Origin: Chelativorans sp. AA-79
GTDB lineage: Bacteria > Pseudomonadota > Alphaproteobacteria > Rhizobiales > Rhizobiaceae
Direction: 5' to 3'
DNA: 64,000 nt
NCBI RefSeq assembly: GCF_029457495.1
Contig: NZ_CP120361.1
Location: 2,558,001 to 2,622,000 of the forward strand
Position numbers and translations under genes: made by a program. Below, piece by piece: positions 26,449 to 35,130 of the stretch (positions are counted from its first letter, which is position 1; every line of letters starts with the position of its first letter). The notes beneath the pieces were generated by a model. It did not search any database, was not told the origin of the DNA, and saw nothing but the letters and a program-made list of their open reading frames with translations.

Positions 26449-27205
26449 GAATTTCTGGCGAGAGAGATACCACAAAGACAGCTATCCAGCATTTCCGTGT
26501 CCAAAGTGCAGGAATGGCGTCCTAAAACGCGTCAAGGAGCGGTCGATTGAACATTGGGAGGGTAAGCCCGACGCCAACGGGATGTATACCGAAGGGAAGT
26601 TCAGCTGCTTCTTCGAATGCAGCTACGGTTTCTGTGGCACCGTGGCCGTGATGTCGGGCATAGCCATGTCGGTCTACGAACAATACGTGGACCCGGAGGG
26701 CGATGAGCAATGGCAGGAGGAAATCTACGTTCACCCGAAGGCCATGACGCCGGGGCCACGGATCATACGTGTGCCAACGAAAACGCCCAGGCCGGTGAAA
26801 GACGAGATCTCGAAGTCATTCGGCCTCTTGTGGACTGATCGGAACTCTGCGGCTAACAAGCTTCGCAATGCGGTGGAAGAGATTCTGGTCGGCTACGGGA
26901 TTTCGAAGGTCAACGCTAAGGGAGCGTTCATCCCATTGGCCAAGCGCCTGGAAGACGCCGAGCAACAGCGGATGTTGCACCACGATACGCTGGTAGCGTT
27001 AAAGGATGTCGGCAACACGGGAAGTCACGAAGCAGAACTCCCGTTCAAAGACCTTATCGATGCCTTCGACATTTTGGAGGACGCGCTAGAAGATATTTAC
27101 GGCGGGCGGAAAGCACGGCTAGATGGAATCAAGGCGCGTCTTACGAAAGCCAGACGCCCGTCGCCTAGAAGTGTCGCACCGAAGGCAGCCAAGCCGAAGC
27201 GCTAA
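26441..27205 (+). CDS. Zinc-ribbon and DUF4145 domain protein
   Basis: A 254-residue protein. The N-terminus has a split zinc ribbon: CPKC in AFPCPKCRNGVLKRVKE, paired with CFFECSYGFCGTVAVM. The C-terminal half matches DUF4145: NSAANKLRNAVEEILVGYGI, FIPLAKRLEDAEQ, ALKDVGNTGSHEAELPFKDL and FDILEDALEDIYGG. DUF4145 domains occur with restriction enzymes and other anti-phage proteins and may bind nucleic acid or nucleotides. The tail is basic (KARRPSPRSVAPKAAKPKR). It overlaps the DUF4238 stop by 8 bp, so translation is probably coupled. It may be the recognition part of a three-protein system (inference). Confidence 0.82.
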   Translation: MDKNFWRERYHKDSYPAFPCPKCRNGVLKRVKERSIEHWEGKPDANGMYTEGKFSCFFECSYGFCGTVAVMSGIAMSVYEQYVDPEGDEQWQEEIYVHPKAMTPGPRIIRVPTKTPRPVKDEISKSFGLLWTDRNSAANKLRNAVEEILVGYGISKVNAKGAFIPLAKRLEDAEQQRMLHHDTLVALKDVGNTGSHEAELPFKDLIDAFDILEDALEDIYGGRKARLDGIKARLTKARRPSPRSVAPKAAKPKR

Positions 27206-27397
27206 TTCGTCCGCCGGATCTGGACCCTTATTCGCCCGTCCTGCTCGACGATGCGGGTCATAAAGACCCGTGCAGCCTGCAGGCGATGTAGTTCGCCGCG
27301 CTGCCTTTGACTCTCAGTTCGAGGGTTCGCTCGCGGATACTCTTTGGGGAGGGGGTGTTCATTCACCTCTCTGGAGTTTCTGGCTCCAGTTGCGGCC

Positions 27398-29329
27398 CTA
27401 AGCAATTTTCTTTTCGATGCCGGTCACTCGTCTCGGGGGTGGCTGTCGCGCGAAAATCTCTTCGACTTCTTCTCTGGACAGCTTTTGCTTTCGCAAGAGT
27501 TCTTCTGCGATCTTTTCCAGTTCGGGCCGGTGATCGGCAACGATACCCTTGGCCCTCTCGAATTCACGGGACAGCAATTTGTCTACTCGTTGCCGAAAAT
27601 CAGTGTCCTTTCGGAGCAGGGACAGCATATCGCCTTCGGTCATCCCCACGAGATAGGTGAGATGCTCCCCCAAGCCGAAGGAAGCTTCCATCAGCAACGC
27701 GTCGACTGTGGCCAGATGGAGGTCAGCGCCCTCTCGCCCGCCTCCACCTGCAGAGCGGGATTCTAGAATAACTTCCTCCGCAGCGAGTCCCCCGAGCTGC
27801 ATGGCGATTCTGTTCAAGAGATTGGATTTTGTCATTTCCGGAAACGCACTTTCGCTGAAGCACATTCCGCCCCCGAACTGCAGCGCGTCTCCCCCGAGTT
27901 CGAGCGATTTGGCAATGGAGACATGTTCAAGCTGGCCGATCTCCAGGACATGCCTGACGACTGCGTGTCCGGATTCGTGCACCGCGTATCTCCAGAGCAG
28001 TTTTTCAGGAAGAGCAATCCGCTTCGGCAGGCCTGCCACCAAGTCGGCGACCGTCATCGGGCGACGAGCACGGCGCGCGCAACGGCGTGCATCACGTGAG
28101 AGCTGTTCCAGTCGGGCTCCCGTCCAGCCTTCGGTTCGATCAACGACTTCGGACAGGTCGGCACCGACAAGATTGTCTCTCAAGTGCCACCTCAGGATTC
28201 CGTCGCGGGCTTCCCGATCGGGGAGGGGAATGCGGATATGCCGATCAAGCCTCCCCGGCCGGACCAAAGCCGCGTCCAGCTTCTCCGGATAGTTCGTGGC
28301 TGCGATCACGACCACGCCTTCACGCCCACCCACGCCATCGAGGCACTCCAGAAGGCCATTCACGACTTCCGTATAGTACTGGGCGCTGTCGCCCGAAAAA
28401 CGGAGCCTGTCGCCCACGCTGTCGATCTCGTCGATAAAAAGGACTGAAGGTGCATTTTCCGCCGCTTCCGCAAAGGCACTGCGCATGGCCTTCAGCAAAT
28501 CTCCCAAATGACCGCGGGCTTGCCACTGGGCAAGCGAACCTGCCACAAGATGGACATTGCAGGTGCGTGCCACAGCTTGAGCATATGTGGTTTTGCCACA
28601 CCCCGGAGGACCGCTTACCAGAGCTCCACGATCTACGTCGCCCCAAGGAATAGTGCCTGCTCGCCAATCGTCGAGGTCCCTGGCAAGCTCCTTCCCCCAA
28701 TCGCTGGCTTCGCCCATGCCGCATAGATCGTCCAACGTCGGCCCTGATGCCGGGCTTCGCTTGGGACTGGCGATCCGCGTCATGGCCTCAATGGTTTTGG
28801 TGATGTTCCTTCCTTTCCGCCACGCAGCGGCGGCGATCCGGAGAGGGGACCCCGCGATCCGGACAGCCTGTTCGTCTGTAAGTGTCTGGCCGAAGAAAAG
28901 CTTTGCCGCCGCTCGGACATGCCGCGTGTCCGGTTTCTGAATTTGGACGACGGCATCGGCAATGCCATCCACGCCGTCGGGGAGGGACTCGCGGGAGTCC
29001 GCCAACAGGATGAGCTTCTCATGCCCGGCCGCCGCCTCCAACAGATTGTAGCTTCGGTTGAATTTTCGTCGGGTGGCTTGAAACACTTCGATCCAGGCAT
29101 CGTCGGTCTTCGTTCGGCGGTTCGGTTGCCAGCCATGAAATGCGCGCTGGATAACCTCGTGGTAGAGATCGAAATCCTGCGGACTGGGGACAAGCAGCGC
29201 CAGGACCAGCGGCTCGCCTTTACGAAAGACCTGCTCCTGCCTGACCGAACGGACAATCGAGCAGAAGGCCAGGAACTCGGCTGGTTTGCGCAGCTGTTTC
29301 GGTGCTTTGGGTTTTCGCTTGCGGCTCAT
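27398..29329 (-). CDS. Soluble FtsH-like AAA+ zinc metalloprotease
   Basis: A 643-residue protein. Walker A GPPGCGKT is at 240-247, Walker B VLFIDEID at 296-303, the second region of homology ATNYPEKLDAALVRPGRLDR at about 344-363, and an M41-type zinc site HESGH at 451-455 with a likely third ligand D536 (REGADLHLAT). FtsH is normally membrane-anchored, but this protein has no membrane helix. Its first 190 residues are a distinct domain (LALLVPSPQDFDLYHEVIQR, GHEKLILLADSRESLPDGVD). The GGAG box eight bases upstream supports the start. It lies 64 bp downstream of the TnsA-fold gene on the same strand. A role as ATP-driven protease in a defence or control system is plausible but unproven. Confidence 0.88.
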   Translation of the reverse strand: MSRKRKPKAPKQLRKPAEFLAFCSIVRSVRQEQVFRKGEPLVLALLVPSPQDFDLYHEVIQRAFHGWQPNRRTKTDDAWIEVFQATRRKFNRSYNLLEAAAGHEKLILLADSRESLPDGVDGIADAVVQIQKPDTRHVRAAAKLFFGQTLTDEQAVRIAGSPLRIAAAAWRKGRNITKTIEAMTRIASPKRSPASGPTLDDLCGMGEASDWGKELARDLDDWRAGTIPWGDVDRGALVSGPPGCGKTTYAQAVARTCNVHLVAGSLAQWQARGHLGDLLKAMRSAFAEAAENAPSVLFIDEIDSVGDRLRFSGDSAQYYTEVVNGLLECLDGVGGREGVVVIAATNYPEKLDAALVRPGRLDRHIRIPLPDREARDGILRWHLRDNLVGADLSEVVDRTEGWTGARLEQLSRDARRCARRARRPMTVADLVAGLPKRIALPEKLLWRYAVHESGHAVVRHVLEIGQLEHVSIAKSLELGGDALQFGGGMCFSESAFPEMTKSNLLNRIAMQLGGLAAEEVILESRSAGGGGREGADLHLATVDALLMEASFGLGEHLTYLVGMTEGDMLSLLRKDTDFRQRVDKLLSREFERAKGIVADHRPELEKIAEELLRKQKLSREEVEEIFARQPPPRRVTGIEKKIA

Positions 29330-29393
29330 TGGAGTGACTCCGGATACGCCCGGGACAAGGTCCGGTTCATCAAGTTTCGGGGAAAGGCCGTTG

Positions 29394-30014
29394 TCAGTCG
29401 CGCCAGCGCCTGACGGAGGTTTCAGGGCCGATCAACGCTTCATCGAGATCGACTTCGACAAAGCGGTTCAGGATCAGGGAGGAGAGACCTGCTATCGGCC
29501 GCGTCTCCTGGAAGGCCGGGAAGCAATCAGCGACCGACAGCGTTCCGTGTTCGTCCAACGCCGCTAGCAGACGAATGCGATCTCCAAGAGGGCATTGCCA
29601 TCGGGAATATCTGAGCAGGTCCACGGCGTTCCAGAGCCGGAATCCGCTGCCGATCTCGTCGACGGGCACGGCAACATATTCATAGCCGTGGGCTGCGGCT
29701 TCACTGGCAATCCATAGGGCAGGGGATTTCTCCCTGCCCTCCACTGCATCCATGACAATTGACCCGCTGCCCTTTTCGACCAGGAAGTCAGGGATGTGGA
29801 CGCCGGAGTCTCGTTCTAGCATCAGAGGCAGACAGGTCCATGAAATCACATCCTGGTCAACATCCAACAGGCAGCCGAGATGTCGGGCAGCCTGATTGCG
29901 GAACAAAGGTGCTCCGGCACACCGGACCGTGCCGCGAGGATGAAAAGAATGACGAGCTGCTTCAACTCGTACGGAGGCGAGAAAGCTCTGATCTACGGTG
30001 GGGTGGGCGGTCAC
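29394..30014 (-). CDS. TnsA-fold protein, probably catalytically altered
   Basis: A 206-residue protein. Its layout parallels the element's own TnsA: WTCLPLMLERDSGVHIPDFL then SIVMDAVEG align with the TnsA strand set around D83 and K99, YEYVAVPVDEI and RLWNAVDLLRYSR align with the following region, and a C-terminal winged helix reads LDEHGTLSVADCFPAFQ. The aspartate (PDFL) is kept but the lysine expected after SIVMDAV is missing, so it may bind DNA or partners without cutting. The start is GTG at 30014 with GGAG six bases upstream. It is followed by the FtsH-like protease gene, making a two-gene unit. Assignment rests on pattern comparison only. Confidence 0.6.
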   Translation of the reverse strand: MTAHPTVDQSFLASVRVEAARHSFHPRGTVRCAGAPLFRNQAARHLGCLLDVDQDVISWTCLPLMLERDSGVHIPDFLVEKGSGSIVMDAVEGREKSPALWIASEAAAHGYEYVAVPVDEIGSGFRLWNAVDLLRYSRWQCPLGDRIRLLAALDEHGTLSVADCFPAFQETRPIAGLSSLILNRFVEVDLDEALIGPETSVRRWRD

Positions 30015-30419
30015 AGGTCACTCCATACGCATACGAACGGGCATGTGACGCCGCCAATCGGCGGGTCGGCACATGGTCAACGTATGAGGCGTATGGTCGT
30101 ACTGTTCATAATGCCGGAACGAATAGGGAACAAACCGCAGCCTGTCAACTATGATTGTTGTATGCCTAGAAAGCTGCGGGGATAATGCTCAATGAGGACA
30201 GGATACTGCTTCCTCAGCAGGTCCCGCATCCGGGGAGGGGTCAACCACCGTTATCACGCCCTGGGGCACGATCTCTGAGGGTTCGGCGCGCCCCCCTGTA
30301 TGGGGGCCTATTCGGACTGACGCATTGCTCTGCTCAAGAGCGAAATCCTCTTGAGTTTTATATCGAAGTAGATGACGCTACCGCCGTACTAGCGGCCGAT
30401 TAGCTCCGAGGATTTGAAC
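30015..30419. other. Divergent intergenic region
   Basis: 405 bp between the start of the TnsA-fold gene (minus) and the MbcA/ParS-like gene (plus). It must hold both promoters. A 72-codon plus-strand frame (30185-30403) is open but proline/arginine-rich and not convincing. No repeat or RNA gene was recognised. Confidence 0.45.
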
Positions 30420-30845
30420 ATGGGCATCACCTCGCCGCACAGTGCGGACGCAGCCCAGCATCTGTTGGATAGCAACGCCAAGGTCAGGGCTCGCTTCCTG
30501 GCGGATTGGCCATGCCTGACAATCAAGCGGGTGCCCAATAGTGTGGCAGATCGCTCGACGGACCGAAGCACGACATCACGCTGGAAGGACAACGGGAAAA
30601 TTTTCTCCGTCAGATACAACGACACGGAGTATTTCCCTGCATTCCAGTTTCATGACGGGCAGCCGCATGGGACAGTCGCACGGGTGCTCAAAATTCTGAG
30701 CAAACGGAAATCAGAATGGCAGATAGCGTTTTGGTTCACGTCACCAAATGGTTGGCTGGACGGGAAGAAACCTGCGGAATGCCTGAATGAGATTGAAACA
30801 GTCGCCAGTGCGGCCGCCGAAGAAGCGGAACCCATCGTGGGATGA
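30420..30845 (+). CDS. MbcA/ParS/Xre-type antitoxin-like protein (DUF2384-like C-terminus)
   Basis: A 141-residue protein. The C-terminal half (YFPAFQFHDGQPHGTVARVL then SEWQIAFWFTSPNGWLDGKK) resembles the toxin-binding domain of MbcA/ParS/Xre antitoxins, where a W-x-x-x-x-F/W-L-x-x-P-N-x-x-L pattern recurs. The N-terminal half (LLDSNAKVRARFLADWPCLT) could be a degenerate DNA-binding region. The ATG at 30420 has GAGG eight bases upstream. No RES- or Fic-type toxin gene is adjacent, so it is an orphan antitoxin homologue or acts on a distant partner. Confidence 0.55.
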   Translation: MGITSPHSADAAQHLLDSNAKVRARFLADWPCLTIKRVPNSVADRSTDRSTTSRWKDNGKIFSVRYNDTEYFPAFQFHDGQPHGTVARVLKILSKRKSEWQIAFWFTSPNGWLDGKKPAECLNEIETVASAAAEEAEPIVG

Positions 30846-30916
30846 TTGCCCCGTCACCGTATGCCGCTCTGAGTTCGACCATACCCAGAGGCCAGGTTCG
30901 TTGAAGAACGGGGACG

Positions 30917-31447
30917 CTAGACTGATTGTGGAGTGCTCGTTGGCGAAATCCCGCAGGTAGATGCCCCGTTCACTGGTGGAATCAACCATCTTTCTTGCTG
31001 CGGATTGAACAGCCCCGGCAATCTGAAAAAGCGGTGGATGTACAAGAAGTCCTTTGCATTTAGCGATGCAATAGGGGCAGCGTGGACAATGGCTGTCGCA
31101 GCGATTGAGAGATCCTGCCCCAGTTTCGGCTTCTTGATGTTGCTCGCCGGGACCCAGAACCTCTTCAGCGGCGGGACAGACGTCATGCGTCCGTAAAGAC
31201 ACGCAATGGCTGCGTCCATCCCAAGAAATGGTATGTCGGATTCCAACAACGACTGTAACCAACTACGGAGCGCCTCGGACCGGGCTCGGTCGCGAACCGC
31301 TATGTTCGAAATGCCCCTTTCGATCTCGATAACCGCGCCGAACGGAATTGCGACACCGGCAGTTGTATTCTGAAGCCAATTGATGATCTGGCGATTGGGG
31401 CGTTTCAGCGCAAACTGGCTCAATACATCGGTATCGAGCACGTACAT
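30917..31447 (-). CDS. PIN-domain toxin (VapC-like)
   Basis: A 176-residue PIN ribonuclease. The acidic site is visible: D5 in MYVLDTDVLSQF, E41 in VIEIERG, D112 in LGQDLSIAATAI, and N130/D133 in SLNAKDF. VapC toxins cleave tRNA or rRNA and are neutralised by a cognate antitoxin. The ATG at 31447 sits right at the PIN fold and is preferred, although its ribosome-binding site is weak; the open frame continues upstream to 31498. The tail after the PIN fold (about 30 residues) is unusual. The candidate antitoxin lies 126 bp away on the opposite strand. Confidence 0.75.
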   Translation of the reverse strand: MYVLDTDVLSQFALKRPNRQIINWLQNTTAGVAIPFGAVIEIERGISNIAVRDRARSEALRSWLQSLLESDIPFLGMDAAIACLYGRMTSVPPLKRFWVPASNIKKPKLGQDLSIAATAIVHAAPIASLNAKDFLYIHRFFRLPGLFNPQQERWLIPPVNGASTCGISPTSTPQSV

Positions 31448-31573
31448 GTCGGGCTCTGGGCTCACAGCGGCGACCTGTTGTGTTACGGATTGGCCCACCT
31501 AAGAAGAAAGTCACCGGCAATTCGTTAATGGTCCCGGGTTTAGCTTGATGCAGGGTAGGTGCCGGAACACAAA

Positions 31574-31813
31574 ATGACAAAGAATCGAGAAAATCATGCA
31601 AATCCGCGCCGGGAATCCAACATATGGACCCTGGAAGAGGCGCGAAGCCAATTCGATGAACTCATTGCGGCGGCCGCGCAACGTGGATCCCAGAGAATTC
31701 AGGATTCTGGTCGGGAATTCAGCCTGACACTCGTACGTGCGAAATCTTCGCCGCAAGGGAAGGAAATCCTTGGAAGGGGAGGGCCGCTTGATCAAACCGA
31801 CGAATTGGATTGA
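31574..31813 (+). CDS. Phd/YefM-like antitoxin homologue
   Basis: A protein of about 79 residues. NIWTLEEARSQFDELIAAA followed by SQRIQDSGREFSLTLVRAK matches the N-terminal DNA-binding fold of Phd/YefM antitoxins (W-x-x-x-E-A-x-x-x-F-x-E-L-L ... G-x-x-x-x-x-R). The C-terminal toxin-neutralising tail is GRGGPLDQTDELD. The ATG at 31574 lacks a clear ribosome-binding site; an in-frame GTG at 31559 with AGGG upstream is an alternative. It is divergent from the PIN gene, whereas most vapBC/phd-doc pairs are co-linear, so either the pair has been rearranged or the shared promoter region is controlled from the centre. Confidence 0.6.
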   Translation: MTKNRENHANPRRESNIWTLEEARSQFDELIAAAAQRGSQRIQDSGREFSLTLVRAKSSPQGKEILGRGGPLDQTDELD

Positions 31814-31942
31814 TCAGGGCAGCCCCACAGCGGCGAGAACGGAATGGGCGGTTTGTCATCGGATCATGAAGATGACTGAACGGGTTCATTCGCCCGCCCA
31901 TCTCGACATACAGCTTGAGCAACGGTTATCACCGCCAGATCT

Positions 31943-32923
31943 CTATGCCTTCACGCGGTACCTGCTTGGCGGTAGGCCAAAGTGCTGCCTGAACTCGCGG
32001 GAAAAATGTGCGGCATCCGAGAAACCGCAGTCCAGCGCGATTTGGGTAAGGCTGTCCAGCTTGTTGTCAATCATCCACCGACCGTAATTGAGCCTCATGA
32101 CGCGGTGATACCTCATCGGCGTCATACCGAGCTCTCCCCTGAAAGCGCGTTCAAGCTGGCGTGCGCTGACGCCGACGTACCGGGCGACAGCTGGTATTGG
32201 AGGCAGGTGATCGAGCTGTTGCTCCATGAAATGGATCGCTTTGCGGACCCTTGGATCTTTTACCCCCTCGAGTTCCTGACAGAAATACGCCTGCGGGAGA
32301 CTCGGCTCGCGAATTCCCGTCAGCATCATGTGGCGCACTGCCTGTTGGGCCCTGTCCCTGCCGCAGTGACGGGAGACAAGATAAAGACCAAGGTCGATCG
32401 CGGCGGTAGAGCCTGCGCAAGTAATGAGGTCACCTTCGTCGACAAAAAGACGGTCGACCGACGTATGCACGTGCGGGAATTGCCGTTCAAAAGCATCCTT
32501 GACGTTCCAATGAACACAGACGGTTCTTTTGTCTGCAAGACCGGCCCGTGCTATCGCGAAGCTGCCGGTACATATGCCGAGTAGCCGGACGCCTTTGTCG
32601 ATCGCGTTCTCCAGATAACGTGAGAGAAGCGGGGTGGGGCGGTCGTCCAAATAATTGTTGCCTCCGCAAACAGCGATGTAATCGAATTCTTCCGGATCGA
32701 TAAAATCGCTGCTTCCGGTCACCTGTAGTCCGCAGCTGGCCGTTTGGTTTCCCGCTTCCGGCGTCATGATTTTCCACGAAGCATGTATTTGACGGCTTTC
32801 CCCTCCGTCGTCCGCTGCCAGACGCAGCGCATCAATCAAACCGCCGAACGCAGCCAAGGTGAATTTCTCGAGAAGGACGAAACCGACACGGAGCGGTGCC
32901 TTTCGAGTGTCTGCGGCGACCAT
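31943..32923 (-). CDS. GlxA family transcriptional regulator (DJ-1/PfpI plus AraC domains)
   Basis: A 326-residue regulator. Residues 1 to about 190 are a DJ-1/PfpI-like domain (LRVGFVLLEKFTLAAFGGLI, FDYIAVCGGNNYLDD, LLGICTGSFAIARAGL). The rest is an AraC-type DNA-binding domain with two helix-turn-helix motifs (IPAVARYVGVSARQLERAFR and TQIALDCGFSDAAHFSREFR). GlxA/GbdR-type members regulate catabolism or uptake of quaternary amines, arginine and related compounds. It is divergent from the polyamine-type ABC operon across 119 bp and is its likely regulator. GGGAGAACGGTC precedes the ATG. Confidence 0.9.
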   Translation of the reverse strand: MVAADTRKAPLRVGFVLLEKFTLAAFGGLIDALRLAADDGGESRQIHASWKIMTPEAGNQTASCGLQVTGSSDFIDPEEFDYIAVCGGNNYLDDRPTPLLSRYLENAIDKGVRLLGICTGSFAIARAGLADKRTVCVHWNVKDAFERQFPHVHTSVDRLFVDEGDLITCAGSTAAIDLGLYLVSRHCGRDRAQQAVRHMMLTGIREPSLPQAYFCQELEGVKDPRVRKAIHFMEQQLDHLPPIPAVARYVGVSARQLERAFRGELGMTPMRYHRVMRLNYGRWMIDNKLDSLTQIALDCGFSDAAHFSREFRQHFGLPPSRYRVKA

Positions 32924-33042
32924 GACCGTTCTCCCAACCTCATTTTGTCGTTTTTATTCAAGTTTCCGGCTATAGGTTTCAAGCTAATTTTCGCGCGGAT
33001 TGCAAGGTTTGCTCCGGGGAACGTACATAAGGGAGAAGCACA

Positions 33043-34083
33043 ATGAGAAATTCGACTTTCCTGTTTTCCGCTCTCGTTGCCGGCATGGCGGCGACGATTC
33101 CTTACGCCAGAGCCCAGGGCGAGACGCTTACAGTAGCTTGGTACGGAGGGAATTGGGGCGACGCATTTCAGGAGTGCGTTGCGGACCCCTTCACCGAGGC
33201 GACCGGAATACAGGTTGTACCAGACATTGGAACTTCCACGACAACATTGGCCAAGCTGCAACAGCAGGCCGCCAATCCGACCATCGACGTCGTCTACATG
33301 GACGGCGGGATCAGTGAATTGGCTGAAGAAGCTGGTGTGTTGGGGGCCATCGATCTGGAAGCCATGCCAAACTCCGAAAAACTTGCGAAGTCTGCCATCT
33401 ACCGGAATGGCGAAAAGGTCTATGCGGTGGGCGGCGGATATTATTCCCTCGGGCTGACATACCGGACCGACGAAATCGAAACGGCACCAATGTCGTGGGA
33501 AGCGCTGTGGGATGAGGATTATGCGGGAGCCGTCACAATTCCTTCCCCCAGCAATTCGGCCGGGATTCCCTTCATCTTTTTCCTGAACCGGATTGGCGGT
33601 GGCTCACCTGACGACATGAGCGAAACCTTCGAGAAATTGAAGAGCCTTGACGCCGGGCTGTTTTTTGACTCCTCGGGCGCTGCCAGCAACGCTTTTCAGA
33701 GCGGCGAAGTAATTATTGGCGCTCACTTCAGCGTCGGCGCATGGGACTTGATCGACAGCGGCCTGCCCGTCGGATTCGTCGTGCCGAAGGAAGGCGTTTG
33801 GGCAACTGACGCACGCCTGCATGTCGTCGAAGGTGCCCCGAACCCGGAAGGTGCCTTGAAATTCATTGACATGGCTCTCAGCGCCGAGGCAGCCTCCTGC
33901 TTGGCGGAAACGCTCTATCTTGGTCCCGCCGTGACCGAAGTCGAGCTGTCACCGGAAGTCGGCCGCAAGCTCCCTTGGGGAGAAAACGGCTCGGTTGATG
34001 ATCTGCTTCTATTCGATTGGAACGAGATCAATGCCCGTCGGGCCGAGCTGACCGATACCTGGAACCGCGAAGTAGCGCGCTGA
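33043..34083 (+). CDS. ABC transporter substrate-binding protein, spermidine/putrescine type
   Basis: A 346-residue periplasmic protein with signal peptide (LFSALVAGMAATIPYARA). The mature start ETLTVAWYGGNWGDAFQE and later IDVVYMDGGISELAEEAG, YYSLGLTYRTDEI and EGALKFIDMALS place it in the PotD/SBP_bac_6 extracellular solute-binding group. AGGGAGAAGCAC precedes the ATG. It heads an operon with ATPase and permease genes, divergent from a GlxA-type regulator. The ligand is probably a polyamine or similar cation; residues alone do not settle it. Confidence 0.88.
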   Translation: MRNSTFLFSALVAGMAATIPYARAQGETLTVAWYGGNWGDAFQECVADPFTEATGIQVVPDIGTSTTTLAKLQQQAANPTIDVVYMDGGISELAEEAGVLGAIDLEAMPNSEKLAKSAIYRNGEKVYAVGGGYYSLGLTYRTDEIETAPMSWEALWDEDYAGAVTIPSPSNSAGIPFIFFLNRIGGGSPDDMSETFEKLKSLDAGLFFDSSGAASNAFQSGEVIIGAHFSVGAWDLIDSGLPVGFVVPKEGVWATDARLHVVEGAPNPEGALKFIDMALSAEAASCLAETLYLGPAVTEVELSPEVGRKLPWGENGSVDDLLLFDWNEINARRAELTDTWNREVAR

Positions 34084-34089
34084 AGCGAC

Positions 34090-35130
34090 ATGCCTCTCCT
34101 CTCCATCGAGAACGTCTCCAAGAAGTTCGGAAAGCATCAGGCGCTTAGCGAAATTTCGCTAAAGGTCGAACCCGGAGAGTTCGTCTCTCTTCTTGGTCCC
34201 AGCGGGTGCGGCAAGACTACCCTCCTGCGATTGATTGCCGGGTTTCTGACATGCGATGCCGGGACAATCCGTATCGATGGAGAGGACATCACAGGTCTGC
34301 CGCCTCATAGGAGACCGCTCAACACGGTTTTCCAGAACTATGCTCTGTTTCCGCATTTGAATGTCCTGGATAATGTTGCCTATGGGCCGCGCCGCACCGG
34401 CGCAAGCCGGAACGAATCCCGGAATCGGGCCCACGAGGCTCTGGGCCTGGTTGGATTGTCGGAGTTCAGCGGGCGCTATCCGCGGCAGATGTCCGGAGGA
34501 CAGCAGCAACGTGTCGCGCTGGCGCGTGCCATCGTAAACAGGCCGAAGTTGTTGCTTCTCGACGAGCCGTTGAGCGCCTTGGATCTCCAGCTTCGCAAGC
34601 GCATGCAAATCGAACTGAAACAAATTCAGGAAAAGATCGGTGTCGCCTTCGTCTTCGTCACTCATGACCAGGAAGAGGCTATGGCGATGTCGGATCGCAT
34701 TGCGGTGATGAGGCAGGGACGGATCGAGCAGCTCGGTGATGGAGACGAGATATACCGCCACCCTTCAACGCGCTTCGTAGCGGAATTCATCGGCGAGGCA
34801 AATCTGCTACCGATTATCAAGGATGGCGGAGATGTTCGGATAAGCGAAGCCGATAACCAGGGCAGATCTTGCATCGCGGTCGTGCGACCCGAACATGTTC
34901 ATCTTTCCGTAGACGCGGGGGGACGCCAAGATGGACACCTCCAGCTTCCCGGGCAGATTGAGACGATCAACAGCATCGGCGGAGCCACCAACATCTACGT
35001 GAAGGCGCTGGGACATTCGATCATGGCTCGTCGGCTGGGACTCGCCCGTGAAGGCCTGTCAGAGGGCCAGCCCGTCCAGGTCAACATCCGGCAGGTCGAC
35101 ATTCACTTCATCAGGGACAAACGGCTATGA
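34090..35130 (+). CDS. ABC transporter ATP-binding protein, PotA-like
   Basis: A 346-residue ATPase. Walker A GPSGCGKT, Q-loop in NTVFQNYALFPHL, signature MSGGQQQRVALARAI and Walker B LLLLDEPLSALD are all intact, with the switch histidine in VFVTHDQEEAMAM. A C-terminal TOBE-like regulatory domain (CIAVVRPEHVHLSVDAGG) is present. It would drive polyamine or related uptake together with the following permeases. The next gene overlaps its stop by 4 bp. Confidence 0.92.
   Translation: MPLLSIENVSKKFGKHQALSEISLKVEPGEFVSLLGPSGCGKTTLLRLIAGFLTCDAGTIRIDGEDITGLPPHRRPLNTVFQNYALFPHLNVLDNVAYGPRRTGASRNESRNRAHEALGLVGLSEFSGRYPRQMSGGQQQRVALARAIVNRPKLLLLDEPLSALDLQLRKRMQIELKQIQEKIGVAFVFVTHDQEEAMAMSDRIAVMRQGRIEQLGDGDEIYRHPSTRFVAEFIGEANLLPIIKDGGDVRISEADNQGRSCIAVVRPEHVHLSVDAGGRQDGHLQLPGQIETINSIGGATNIYVKALGHSIMARRLGLAREGLSEGQPVQVNIRQVDIHFIRDKRL

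Noticed and set aside
27202..27405. 67-codon minus-strand ORF after the FtsH-like gene
   Set aside because: TTG start overlapping the protease stop, no good ribosome-binding site, and convergent with the DUF4145 gene. A competing 34-codon frame in the same place is equally plausible.
30185..30403. 72-codon plus-strand ORF before the ParS-like gene
   Set aside because: Proline/arginine-rich, low-complexity translation and no recognisable domain; probably accidental.
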